Below are positions 33,364 through 46,178 of a stretch of DNA of 64,000 nt, in pieces (the first letter of the stretch is position 1; the number at the start of each line of letters is the position of its first letter). A program made the position numbers and the translations under genes. The notes beneath the pieces were generated by a model. The model had not been told where the DNA came from and made no database searches. It was given only the letters and a program-made list of their open reading frames with translations. The stretch comes from Sepiola atlantica. Lineage: Eukaryota; Mollusca; Cephalopoda; Sepiida; Sepiolidae. The stretch is taken from the NCBI GenBank assembly GCA_963556195.1, contig OY744523.1:79009445-79073444 (forward strand). The letters run 5' to 3'.

Positions 33364-34596
33364 ATATATATATATGATTTTATTAGCATTATATATAAAA
33401 TATATATTATTCCTTTTAATAACTTTTCTACTGTGCTAATTTTTTCATGTTATTATTTTTCTAATAATAATCATCATCTTTTTTTTCTTATTTTTCTATT
33501 TTTCTAATTTTTATATTCTTTTATTTATTTATTTTCATTGTTATTGTGCATTATTTGAATTAAACTTTTTTATTTTTCTTATTTTTTTCTAATTATTTTT
33601 TCTAATTATTTTTCTAATTTTTCATAAAAAATTCTTACATTTTTCTCATGATATATTATTATTTTTTTCGTATAATTATAATTTAAAAATTATTTTCATT
33701 GCTTGTTTGTATGTTCACTATTATATATTTTTTTATTTTCAAATTACTTTAATTTTTCCCAGTTCTAACCTCTACTTTATTGCTTTTCTGATTTATTATA
33801 TTTAGTTTTTTTTATTATTATATTTTTTCTAATATTACTATTTAAAAAAATAGTAATATTGGTTTTAATTTTTTATTTATAATTTGACAATTTTTATTTT
33901 TATCTATATTTCGTTCTGTCTAGATTTAAATATTTTAAATTTGCTGTATCCTATATATTTTCAATACTATTATTGGTAATATTGTCGATTTTACATTTTG
34001 AGTACTGTGAAATTGCATGATAAGAAGTTCTGTTTTTTCCACATTAACGGAATATGTGTTATTTTCAAGTTATGCTAAAAGATAATTTTTGTTCTCTCTT
34101 GACTTCTGTATGTGATTATATTATAAGGGGCATTGATGAAAAGACTTTTTTGAATCATCTTAAATATGATACAAAATAAAATTTGTTTTAGAAACGATCG
34201 TACACCAAATATACGTTGTTTGAATTTTTGGAACTGATATAAATAATGTTCTAATTTTATTTATCTCAAGTCAGCAAGTAAAAAAGTGCCCAGCGAAACC
34301 ATTTCAAGAGTTTAGGGGAATTTGGAAAGCAAATAGAAAGTCAGACAACCACCCAGCTTCACTCTATTTTCATAATGAGACGTTTTCTTTCTTTTTTGTT
34401 TCCTTTCTTCTTTCTATACCAATAGATACGTTTTTTCATTTCTTTTTTCTTTTTTTAAACTTTCCAATTATATTTTCTTTCTTTCTTACTTATTTCTTGT
34501 TTTTAACCCTAACCCAAATTAAGATTTGATCTTATATGAACACTGAGGAAAGGTGATTTTTTTCTGTCATTTTTACAAAGCGTGTAAACTCATCTA
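33364..34596. other. extremely AT-rich sequence with a hairpin
   Basis: Runs of T, TTATTT and TAATTATTTTTC words. A perfect 13-bp hairpin (AATATTACTATTT at 33831-33843, complement 33848-33860) lies in it. AACCCTAACCC at 34505-34515 is a short telomere-like word. No gene. Confidence 0.55.
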
Positions 34597-34615
34597 TGTG
34601 TGTGTGTGTGTGTGC

Positions 34616-34669
<54 letters not shown>
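34597..34669. repeat. (TG)n(TA)n microsatellite
   Basis: About 8 TG units, then about 27 TA units. Confidence 0.97.
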
Positions 34670-34673
<4 letters not shown>

Positions 34674-35515
34674 ATAAAAAGCAGAGGACCACTTGAAATA
34701 TTAAAATTTAAATTATGATAACACCTATAATTTTACATGCTTTTATGTTAAGAAATTCATTATTTTTAGTAAATATATATATATGTATGTAACACTGATC
34801 CGAGAAGTCTACCTTTGAAATCTAGAGAATAGACAAGAATTCTGAGATTTCAAGTCAATTTTGAACAGTTTATCAAAACGAGTAAATCCAAGATAACTGA
34901 TCTCTAGCTTAGCAGATGCACTTTCACATATGGTTGTTATGCCATATTAGAGCTGCTGGAATGTTCTCTTGTCAGAAATAAGATAACAACTCATTTGATA
35001 AAGTTTTTATTTTCTATTTGTTTATTTCTTTTAATTTGAACAGATTATCAAACCAAGGCTTTGGTGGCATTCGAGGCATTAACAAGAAGAACCGATAAGA
35101 GCTAACATGTAGATTATAATAAATATTTGAGTTACTTGTGAAGGAAGAAAGCTGAACGAACGATGATTAATTTCATTTAAGATTTTAGGATTAGTTTTTG
35201 ACATGACCAATGACTTTTGAGCCACCTGTTTGAAAAACGATCAGCCACCAACCAATCACCTACAACAAATAATGCTAAAGTACTCATATGATTGATTTTC
35301 CCTTTTTGTTTGGGATATTTCATTAAAAAAAGTTTGAGAAGTTTAACTCAGTAAAATAAAATAATAAAAATCTTATTTCAAATCAATTTCTAGATTCTCT
35401 CTAACATAACAAAAATCATTCTAATGTTTTACAATTTAGTAATTGAATCAAAAATGAAAAGGTTGAAACAATTTCTATTTCTATGTAAAACTTATATCTA
35501 TCATTAATAAAGATT
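34670..35515. other. AT-rich sequence, no gene
   Basis: Nothing recognised. Confidence 0.5.
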
Positions 35516-35519
35516 TGGT

Positions 35520-35805
35520 ATCTGTGTAGTGTCTGTTCTGTTGTCAGTATACCATCCTCGCATGCATTACCTCCTCCGATTATGTAGTGTCTGTTCTGTG
35601 GGCATGGTACGATCCACGCAAGAATTACTTCCTCCTTTGGGGGGGGGGGGGGTCATATAGTATCTGTTTCGTTGTCATGAGACCATCCTCCCACACATTA
35701 CATCCTACTTTAGGGGGTAGTGTAGTGTATGTTCGTCCATAATGATACCATCCTCTCAGGCATTACCTTCTCCTTTTGAGAGGGTGCCAATATAGTATAT
35801 ATTCG
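35520..35805 (+). repeat. tandem U2-core repeat, about five degenerate units
   Basis: Units begin at about 35524, 35582, 35655, 35719 and 35789 (57-73 bp apart). Each starts with a version of GTGTAGTRTCTGTTCT, then TGTCATGAGACCATCCTC, CACATTACCTCCTCCTTT and a G-run. The first 16 bp match the U2 snRNA branch-point-recognition segment with one change. A fragment of the same unit lies at 25531. Confidence 0.7.
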
Positions 35806-35843
35806 TTTCACATAGTAGCAAAAATATGCTCCATCTTGTCGCA

Positions 35844-35955
35844 ATAGAAATTTGTTGTTTTGCAAACATACAGAATATTCAAATAAAAAATACAACAAAT
35901 TTGTTGTTGATTTTATTTAAAAATTCTGTATGTTTGAAAAAAAACAAATTTCTAT
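35844..35955. repeat. 45-bp-arm inverted repeat with a palindromic loop
   Basis: Arms 35844-35888 and 35911-35955 are complementary over 45 positions with about four mismatches. The 22-nt loop contains a perfect 16-bp palindrome, ACAACAAATTTGTTGT (35892-35907). It lies just upstream of the 39-bp array. Confidence 0.95.
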
Positions 35956-36071
35956 TTATAGTGTAAAACAATTTAGCGTTTTTATTTTTAAATGGTTTTC
36001 TCTTTTATACACAACAAATAATATAAGAATAATATAAGAATTATAAGATACATAAAATGTATAAACAAGCA

Positions 36072-39000
36072 CATTTATTTGCATCTACACATATATACAC
36101 CTGTAATTATTATTTATTTGCATCTACTAATATATACACCTGTAGTTATTATTTATTTGCATCTACAAATATATACACCTGTAATTATTATTTGTTTGCA
36201 TTTACAAATATATACACCTGTAATTATTATTTATTTGCATCGAAAAATATATACACCTGTAATTATTATTTATTTGCATTTACAAATATATACACCTGTA
36301 ATTATTATTTGTTTGCATCTACAAATATATACACCTGTAATTATTATTTACTTGCATCGAAAAATATATACACCTGTAATTATTATTTATTTGCATCTAC
36401 AAATATATACACCTGTAATTATTATGTATTTGCATCGGAAAATATATACACCTGTAATAATTATTTATTTGCATCTACAAATATATACACCTGTAATTAT
36501 CATTTATTTACATCTACAAATATATACACCTGTAATTATTATTTATTTGCATCTACAAATATATACACCTGTAATTATTATTTATTTGCATCTACAAATA
36601 TATACAAGTGTAATAATTATTTACTAGCATTTACAAATATATACACCTGTAATTATTATTTATTTGCATCTACAAATATATACACCTGTAATTATTATTT
36701 ATTTGCATCTACAAATATATACACCTGTAATTATTATTTATTTGCATCTACAAATATATACACCTGTAATTATTATTTATTTACATCTACAAATATATAC
36801 ACCTGTAATTATTATTTGTTTGCATCGAAAAATATATAATCCTGTAATTATTATTTATTTGCATTTACAAATATATACAAGTGTAATAATTATTTACTAG
36901 CATCTACAAATATATACACCTGTAATTATTATTTATTTGCATCTACAAATATATACACCTGTAATTATCATTTATTTACATCTACAAATATATACACCTG
37001 TAATTATTATTTATTTGCATCTACAAATATATACACCTGTAATTATTATTTATTTGCATCTACAAATATATACAAGTGTAATAATTATTTACTAGCATTT
37101 ACAAATATATACACCTGTAATTATTATTTATTTGCATCTACAAATATATACACCTGTAATTATTATTTATTTGCATCTACAAATATATACACCTGTAATT
37201 ATTATTTATTTGCATCTACAAATATATACACCTGTAATTATTATTTATTTACATCTACAAATATATACACCTGTAATTATTATTTGTTTGCATCGAAAAA
37301 TATATAATCCTGTAATTATTATTTATTTGCATCTACAAATATATACAAGTGTAATAATTATTTACTAGCATCTACAAATATATACACCTGTAATTATTAT
37401 TTATTTGCATCTACAAATATATACACCTGTAATTATTATTTATTTACATCTACAAATATATACACCTGTAATTATTATTTGTTTGCATCGAAAAATATAT
37501 AATCCTGTAATTATTATTTGTTTGCATCTATAAATATATACACCTGTAATTATTATTTATTTGCATCTACAAATATATACAACTGTAATAATTATTTACT
37601 AGCATTTACAAATATATACACCTGTAATTATTATTTATTTACATCTACAAATATATACACCTGTAATTATTATTTACTTGCATCGAAAAATATATACACC
37701 TGTAATTATTATTTATTTGCATCTACAAATATATACACCTGTAATTATTATTTATTTACATCTACAAATATATACACCTGTAATTATTATTTGTTTGCAT
37801 CGAAAAATATATAATCCTGTAATTATTATTTATTTGCATCTACAAATATATACAAGTGTAATAATTATTTACTAGCATCTACAAATATATACACCTGTAA
37901 TTATTATTTATTTGCATCGGAAAATATATACACCTGTAATTATTATTTATTTACATCTACAAATATATACACCTGTAATTATTATTTGTTTGCATCGAAA
38001 AATATATAATCCTGTAATTATTATTTGTTTGCATCTATAAATATATACACCTGTAATTATTATTTATTTGCATCTACAAATATATACAACTGTAATAATT
38101 ATTTACTAGCATTTACAAATATATACACCTGTAATTATTATTTGTTTGCATCTACAAATATATACACCTGTAATTATTATTTACTTGCATCGAAAAATAT
38201 ATACACCTATAATTATTATTTATTTGCATCTACAAATATATACATCTGTAATTATTATTTGTTTGCATCTACAAATATATACACCTGTAATTATTATTTA
38301 CTTGCATCGAAAAATATATACACCTGTAATTATTATTTATTTGCATCTACAAATATATACAGCTGTAATAATTATTTACTTGCATTTACAAATATATACA
38401 CCTGTAATTATTATTTATTTGCATCGGAAAATATATACACATGTAATTATTATTTATTTTCATCTACAAATATATACACCTGTAATTATTATTTATTTGC
38501 ATCGGAAAATATATACACCTGTAATTATTATTTATTTGCATCTACAAATATATACACATGTAATTATTATTTATTTGCATCGGAAAATATATACACATGT
38601 AATTATTATTTATTTGCATCTACAAATATATACAGCTGTAATAATTATTTACTTGCATTTACAAATATATACACCTGTAATTATTATTTGTTTGCATCTA
38701 CAAATATATACACCTGTAATTATTATTTACTTGCATCGAAAAATATATACACCTGTAATTATTATTTATTTGCATCTACAAATATATACAACTGTAATAA
38801 TTATTTATTTGCATCGGAAAATATATACACCTGTAATTATTATTTATTTGCATCGGAAAATATATACACATGTAATTATTATTTATTTTCATCTACAAAT
38901 ATATACACCTGTAATTATTATTTATTTGCATCGGAAAATATATACACCTGTAATTATTATTTATTTGCATCTACAAATATATACACATGTAATTATTATT

Positions 39001-41775
39001 TATTTGCATCGGAAAATATATACACATGTAATTATTATTTATTTGCATCTACAAATATATACACCTGCAATTATTTATTTGAATCGGAAAATATATACAC
39101 CTGTAATTATTATTTATTTGCATCTACAAATATATACAGCTGTAATAATTATTTACTAGCATTTACAAATATATACACCTGTAATTATTATTTATTTGCA
39201 TCTACAAATATATACAGCTGTAATTATTATTTACTTGCATCGAAAAATATATACACCTGTAATTATTATTTATTTGCATCTACAAATATATACACCTGTA
39301 ATTATTATTTATTTGCATCGGAAAATATATACACCTGTAATTATTATTTATTTGCATCTACAAATATATACACATGTAATTATTATTTATTTGCATCGGA
39401 AAATATATACACATGTAATTATTATTTATTTGCATCTACAAATATATACACCTGCAATTATTTATTTGAATCGGAAAATATATACACCTGTAATTATTAT
39501 TTATTTGCATCTACAAATATATACAGCTGTAATAATTATTTACTAGCATTTACAAATATATACACCTGTAATTATTATTTATTTGCATCTACAAATATAT
39601 ACAGCTGTAATAATTATTTACTAGCATTTACAAATATATAAACCTGTAATTATTATTTGTTTGCATCTACAAATATATACACCTGTAATTATTATTTACT
39701 TGCATCGAAAAATATATACACCTGTAATTATTATTTATTTGCATCTACAAATATATACACCTGTAATTATTATTTATTTGCATCGGAAAATATATACACC
39801 TGTAATTATTATTTATTTGCATCTACAAATATATACACATGTAATTATTATTTATTTTCATCTACAAATATATACACCTGTAATTATTATTTATTTGCAT
39901 CGGAAAATATATACACCTGTAATTATTATTTATTTGCATCTACAAATATATACACATGTAATTATTATTTATTTGCATCGGAAAATATATACACATGTAA
40001 TTATTATTTATTTGCATCTACAAATATATACACCTGCAATTATTTATTTGAATCGGAAAATATATACACCTGTAATTATTATTTATTTGCATCTACAAAT
40101 ATATACAGCTGTAATAATTATTTACTAGCATTTACAAATATATAAACCTGTAATTATTATTTATTTGCATCTACAAATATATACACCTGTAATTATTATT
40201 TACAAGCATTTACAAATATATACACCTGTAATTATTATTTATTTGCATCTACAAATATATACAGCTGTAATAATTATTTACTAGCATTTACAAATATATA
40301 CACCTGTAATTATTATTTATTTGCATCTACAAATATATACACCTGTAATAATTATTTACTAGCATTTACAAATATATACACCTGTAATTATTATTCATTA
40401 GCATCTGTAAATATATACACCTGTAATTATTATTTATTTACATCTACAAATAGTTACACCTGTAATTATTATTTATTTGCATCGAAAAATATATACACCT
40501 GTAATTATTAATTATTGTCATCTGCAAATATATACACCTGTAATTATTATTTATTTGCATCTACAAATATATACACCTGTAATTATTATTTATTTGCATC
40601 TACAAATATATACACCTGTAATTATTATTTATTTGCATCTACAAATATATACACCTGTAATTATTATTTATTTGCATCGGAAAATATATACACCTGTAAT
40701 TATTATTTATTTGCATCTACAAATTTATACACCTGTAATTATTATTTACTAGCATTTACAAATATATACACCTGTAATTATTATTTACTTGCATCTACAA
40801 ATATATGCAGCTGTAATAATTATTTACTAGCATTTACAAATATATACACCTGTAATTATTATTTATTTGCATCGGAAAATATATACACCTGTAATTATTA
40901 TTTATTGGCATCTACAAATATATACAGCTGTAATTATTATTTACTAGCATTTACAAATATATACACCTGTAATTATTATTTATTTGCATCTACAAATATA
41001 TACACCTGTAATTATTATTTACTAGCATTTACAAATATATACACCTGTAATTATTATTTATTTGCATCTACAAATATATACAGGTGTAATAATTATTTAC
41101 TAGCATTTACAAATATATACACCTGTAATTATTATTTATTTGCATCTACAAATATATACAGCTGTAATAATTATTTACTAGCATTTACAAATATATACAC
41201 CTGTAATTATTATTTATTTGCATCTACAAATATATACACCTGTAATAATTATTTACTAGCATTTACAAATATATACACCTGTAATTATTATTCATTAGCA
41301 TCTGTAAATATATACACCTGTAATTATTATTTATTTACATCTACACATATATACATCTGTAATTATTATTTATTTGCATCGAAAAATATATACACCTGTA
41401 ATTATTATTCGTTTGCATCTACAAATATATACAGCTGTAATAATTATTTACTAGCATTTACAAATATATACACCTGTAATTATTATTTATTTGCATCTAC
41501 AAATATATACACCTGTAATAATTATTTACTAGCATTTACAAATATATACACCTGTAATTATTATTCATTAGCATCTGTAAATATATACACCTGTAATTAT
41601 TATTTATTTGCATCTACAAATATATACACCTGTAATTATTATTTATTTGCATCGAAAAATATATACACCTGTAATTATTAATTATTGTCATCTGCAAATA
41701 TATACACCTGTAATTATTATTTGTTTGCATCTACAAATATATACACCTGTAATTATTATTTATTTGCATCTACAA
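36072..41775. repeat. 39-bp minisatellite, about 146 units
   Basis: The unit is CATCTACAAATATATACACC then TGTAATTATTATTTATTTG. As 39 is a multiple of 3, two plus-strand frames stay open over long distances: ASTNIYTCNYYLF and HLQIYTPVIIIYL (longest 38025-39641, 538 codons). Variants (GAAAAAT or GGAAAAT for CTACAAAT, ACTAGCAT for TTTGCAT, TAATAATTATT for TAATTATTATT) form longer repeated blocks. The 36664-36900 block recurs 468 bp (12 units) later, the 37518 block 507 bp (13 units) later, and the block around 38500-39160 recurs near 39300 and 39780. No promoter, start context or splice signal suggests expression. Confidence 0.97.
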
Positions 41776-43795
41776 TTATTGTTTCATTAATTTTTATTGA
41801 TTTGAAAAAGTAAATTGAACGTGTATTTTTTGTGTATATTTTTAATGCTAGGACATAAATGTTTATTGATTTCAATCCCAAATTTGAAATAAACTATCTT
41901 AAATAACCCCTCTCCTATTCTTTTTTTATAATCTTCATTGCCTGGATTTAAATTTTTAAATGCCCCTCTGCTACTCGTGTAAAGAATGTATACATAAAAA
42001 ATATAAATTTTTCATCTTACCACAAACAGATTCAATATAAAAATATTTACACATTTTAGAAATAGGAATAAAAAATTTAATATCCCAAATGGCAACACAT
42101 TTAGTATCATTATCAAAGATTTAAGATGAAAAGTGTGGGCTGCTTTGCCAAGTAAGGTTGTGTAAAATTAGTTAATTTAAATTTTACAAATCTACCACCA
42201 TTAAGATTTGCATTTTGTCTTCATTTTTGTTATGGCTACAGTCCTTATTATTAAAAGGGAAATGAAAAAAAAAACTTTAATTGCTCAACCCGTGTTGGAC
42301 AATCACAGCTATGAATAATAAATCCTATTAGAAAAAATAATTAAATTTTCAATAACATTTGTGGCAAAAATGTTTCTAATCCTAGACTATAATTGTAGTG
42401 TCTCTCTCTGTTCAGAGATACAATTGAAAATAAAGCACTATAGCAAGATCAGACTGAATCTTTTGGAGTAAAATTCTATGAGAAATTCAATGGTGGTATA
42501 AATATTGTATTATAGAGTTTTACAATAATATAGTGAGATAAAGTTGCACCAGACATCCACAAAATTTAAAAATGACGTTTTACTTTAATTAATAACTTGA
42601 AAATTATAGAAAATAAGAAGTAAGACTAGAAATGGTGAATAAAGTGATTTTTTGTCAATTGTTCTTTTGTATTTTTGTACTTTTTACATTTGATTTGATG
42701 GAAATAAATCAACTATTGAAAGCTGCTTCCTAATAATATGTATAGTTGCTAATTACTGGACATTACTAAGAAATTTTCTACTAAAACTTTTCTCTGTAAT
42801 TATTTAGTAGTAATTTTGGTCTTCACATGTCCACCCCCAGTCGAGGACCCCAGCTGCGTGTTTGCCAGGCCTGTATTATAGACCGCCTTGTATCATTATC
42901 ATTAAGGGTTTGAAACATTGAGATTTTCTCTCCTCTACTAATATATATGGAGCAAAATGACATTCAGTTACTTTTCATTTGTTACTTTCTTTTTGCACTA
43001 ATAAAGCTGTATGAATGATTATTTTATTTTAGCCTTAAAATTATTGATGAATTTAGTTATGTTAAAGCAGGCCGTTAGAGAGCAAGTGAGTGTCCCTTGT
43101 CACACTTAGGATGACAAATTACCCCCCCCCCCTCACTCCCCGATCTAAATAAATAGTTTTATAATCTGGCTGCAGGAAATTCACTTCCAATATATCCTCG
43201 GCACACCTAACAAAACCAGATGTTTAATCATTCAAATTCTTAGTCTTCGTCAACGTACTGCCTTTTCCAGTGCCGTCGACGTCCTAACTTACCTGTTCCT
43301 GTAAATCCAGCCCTTGGCCACGCACAGATCGACTGGACCTGTCTGAGGCACTACACCATTGCAAATGAATTCACTTGAACCCCATATACTTGCGAAGATT
43401 AAGTAGAGTTAGTTTTCGAAAAGAAAAATTATTTACACGTAAAAAATCGAAATGTTGAAAAATAATATACAATTTGATTAAATAAATATAATGCCTATTT
43501 TACTTGGAAGATAATGAAAATATAAAGGAATGAATTTAATTAAATAACAAAATTTACATTCATAACATTTTGAACAATCAGAAATAGTAAATATCTGAAG
43601 TAGTAGTTGTAATAGTGTTCTAAACAGAAAAACTATGTTTTCATTTTTTTCATAAAAGGTAAATATGTCATTCGGTTGACTGTGACTGGCAATAATTTAA
43701 CTCATTATTATCTACTTTCTTTAATTAAAGTTTTGTGTCATCGCTTTTCTTAAAAATTAATTATATATATTAACAAAAAAGCAAAGAATTAAAAA
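41776..43795. other. AT-rich intergenic sequence
   Basis: No gene recognised. A GC-richer patch at 43200-43380 contains a perfect minus-strand donor-like word CAGGTAAGT (plus coordinates 43287-43295), but no exon can be supported. Confidence 0.5.
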
Positions 43796-43996
43796 TAGGG
43801 GTAGGACGTAATGGGTGAAAATTTCAGATTCATGCGAGTAGTATTTTTTTGTGTTCATTTATACATAAATAACACTAAACAATCAAACATTTTGAAAATT
43901 TTGCAAAATTCAGAAGGTGCGGGCCAAAAATAGCCGTTAGGGCTCCACGGGACTCAAAATGAATCTGAAATTTTCACCCATTACGTCCCACCCCTA
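43796..43996. mobile_element. 197-bp MITE with 36-bp terminal inverted repeats and TA duplication
   Basis: The left end GGGGTAGGACGTAATGGG (TIR 43798-43833) and the right end (43959-43994) are complementary over 36 bp with one mismatch. TA dinucleotides flank both ends (43796-43797, 43995-43996), which fits Tc1/mariner-type target duplication. The 125-bp centre has no open frame. Non-autonomous. I do not recognise the family. Confidence 0.85.
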
Positions 43997-44097
43997 TTAA
44001 AAATTATTACAACTGATAACATATTTATTAAAAATGAATTTTAAATAATCAATATGTTAATTAGTTATAAAATTCATTCTGTGAAGCAGATTTTTTG

Positions 44098-44150
<53 letters not shown>

Positions 44151-44280
44151 AATAGCATATTTAAATTAATGATTTCTTGTTGATGACTATTATATATATT
44201 TATATAATTTAAAAATAAAATAAAAAATTATGTATAAATGTTTTAGGAATACATAGCAAAGTTGTAGCCGTTGTTATTTC
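43997..44280. other. AT-rich sequence with an (AT)n tract
   Basis: (AT)n at 44103-44148. Nothing else recognised. Confidence 0.6.
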
Positions 44281-44321
44281 ATCATCATCATCATCATCAT
44301 CATCATTATTATTATTAACAA

Positions 44322-44355
<34 letters not shown>

Positions 44356-45280
44356 TGTACTCACTAGGAGTTCTCACACAGATCATCGTCAGTGATTGCT
44401 CACCGACAACAACCAGTGGTATTTCCTGGGGTCTCAGTGACAACAAGTCTCCCCAGACTTCCAGTGTTCTTCACCTCTTTTCGATAACGATGCAGTATCG
44501 CAACAGTCTCTTACCATTGATTTCTCGCTGGTAAGGACAATTGGTCTTCACTGAGATTTGGGTGGCAACAAGCCTCCCCAAGGTCTCAACACTCTCTGCA
44601 CTTTTCCAGTGGAGGTCTGGTTTGTGCTGTCCTTCCTCGATCTTCTCATCCTCCTCGACACTCTACAAATATGTTGTCTGGTGTCAGCCTAGGCCGGCAC
44701 CAGTTAAAAAAAAAAAAATCAATTTTTCTTTTTAATTTTTAAATTTTTTCCTTACAATTCCTTTTCTTCTTCTTTTTGTTATTTTCCTTTTCTCTTTTCT
44801 TATTTAATAAAAAAAAAATTTAAAAAAAAAAAAGAATTTTTTTAATTCATTTTAATTTTTTTGAGGGGTGGGTGGGTGGGGGAGATGGAGGAGCTTATAG
44901 TGTTTCTTGTAATTTCTGTTTCTTGGTTCATTTTTGTGTAGTGATAGCTGAGGCCGTTGTAATTTATTGGGGGGGGGGGGAGAGTATGAAGTGCGGTTTC
45001 TTGCAGTTTCTGTTCCTTGGCTCTTGTTGAGGTGTTCTTCGTGGGGTCTTGTTTTCTCCGTTGTAAATTCCTTGTGACTGGTTAGCCTTTGTAGCTTATG
45101 TGTGTTAGTTTCCGCATTCGAGGATTTTCCTTAAGATTGCAGCTGTTTTGATCATTGCCGTCCTTTGTATGGTTTCGATAGTCCCTTTGATTCTAATTTC
45201 TCCCAGTCTTTTCTCCAGGTTTTTTGGGATTGTTCCTAGTGCTCCTACGGTTATTGGTATTATACTAACTTTCTTCATGC

Positions 45281-45281
<1 letters not shown>
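44281..45281 (-). mobile_element. LINE 3' end: last RT-ORF segment, 3' UTR and (AAT)n/(ATG)n tail
   Basis: The minus strand 45278-45105 encodes 57 residues, KKVSIIPITVGALGTIPKNL then EKRLGEIRIKGTIETIQRTA then AAILRKILE and a stop. This is the conserved C-terminus of a non-LTR retrotransposon family widespread in cnidarians and molluscs. The UTR-like region (GC-richer at 44360-44700, low-complexity at 44700-44960) ends in GAGTAC then (AAT)n at 44355-44323, a typical tail of this family. It is 5' truncated at a (ATG)n tract (45282-45360). The 5' part of what is probably the same family lies in opposite orientation at 46179-47690. Confidence 0.75.

Positions 45282-45360
<79 letters not shown>
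45282..45360. repeat. (CAT)n microsatellite
   Basis: About 26 uninterrupted units. It abuts the truncated 5' end of the LINE fragment on its left and a copied 58-bp segment on its right. Confidence 0.98.
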
Positions 45361-45828
45361 TTTAAATATATCTACTAATCGCAATGCTACCACACGAGCT
45401 AGTATTAACCCTGTTAAAAATTTTGGCTTCTCTGTTTTTTTTTGTTTTTTTTTCTCTTTTCTTTATGTATTTTTATTTTCTTTAATTTTTTAAATTCTAT
45501 TCACCCTGCCTCCTTCTTCCATTGTTACTCTAAGCCATACAAGATAAGCTGGAACTCAATCTATATATAGTAAGCCAACTGTAATTCTCGGTGCCCGCCC
45601 CCCATGCCCCAAAAGCTCCCTCTTCCATTTCCTAAGAAGTACTTGATTTGTCCGCATTGGAAGGGTCATTTGCAAAAGTAGCCTATCAAAAAAAAAAAAA
45701 TCCCACCGACTTGATTGAAAAACCCCTCGAATGATCAGTTAAGTTTTTTCTTTTTCACCGTTTTAAATGTATCTGGCATTTCTACTAATCGCAATGCTAC
45801 CAAACGAGCTAGTATTAACCCTGTTAAA
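45361..45828 (+). repeat. direct repeats of about 60 bp, 400 bp apart
   Basis: 45361-45419 and 45762-45828 share TCTACTAATCGCAATGCTAC, then CGAGCTAGTATTAACCCTGT, with few differences. The second copy has 10 extra bases (GGCATTTCTA). The spacing resembles terminal repeats of a small element or remains of a tandem array. No coding content lies between. Confidence 0.75.
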
Positions 45829-46011
45829 CTTTGGTTTTTATATGTCCTAGTGTCTTCCTATCGAGCTCCCAATGAATAAATTTTTGAACTCTCATGCAGG
45901 CCTGAAATTTAGCCTTATTTCTATTATTTATGCTTACTCGGTAGAGGGAAACCTATCTTCAACTCTCTGTCCCCTTTTCGTGTACAATAAACTTATACTA
46001 TGTCCTTATAT

Positions 46012-46013
<2 letters not shown>

Positions 46014-46079
<66 letters not shown>
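46014..46079. repeat. (AT)n microsatellite
   Basis: About 33 AT units, followed by T- and A-rich low-complexity sequence to 46178. Confidence 0.97.
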
Positions 46080-46084
<5 letters not shown>

Positions 46085-46178
46085 TATTTTATTTATTTAT
46101 TTATTTTTATTTAATTTAAAAAAAAAAAAATTTTTTATTTTATTTTATTTTTTTTTTAATTTATTATTTTTTTTTTTT

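Noticed and set aside
34505..34515. Interstitial telomere (AACCCTAACCC)
   Set aside because: Less than two repeats, within what chance allows.
38025..39641. 538-residue open frame in the 39-bp array
   Set aside because: Same cause. Two frames of the same strand are open over the same bases and there is no promoter, start or splice context.
43200..43380. Host exon with a perfect donor-like CAGGTAAGT on the minus strand
   Set aside because: No credible reading frame or acceptor, and a single splice-like word is not enough.
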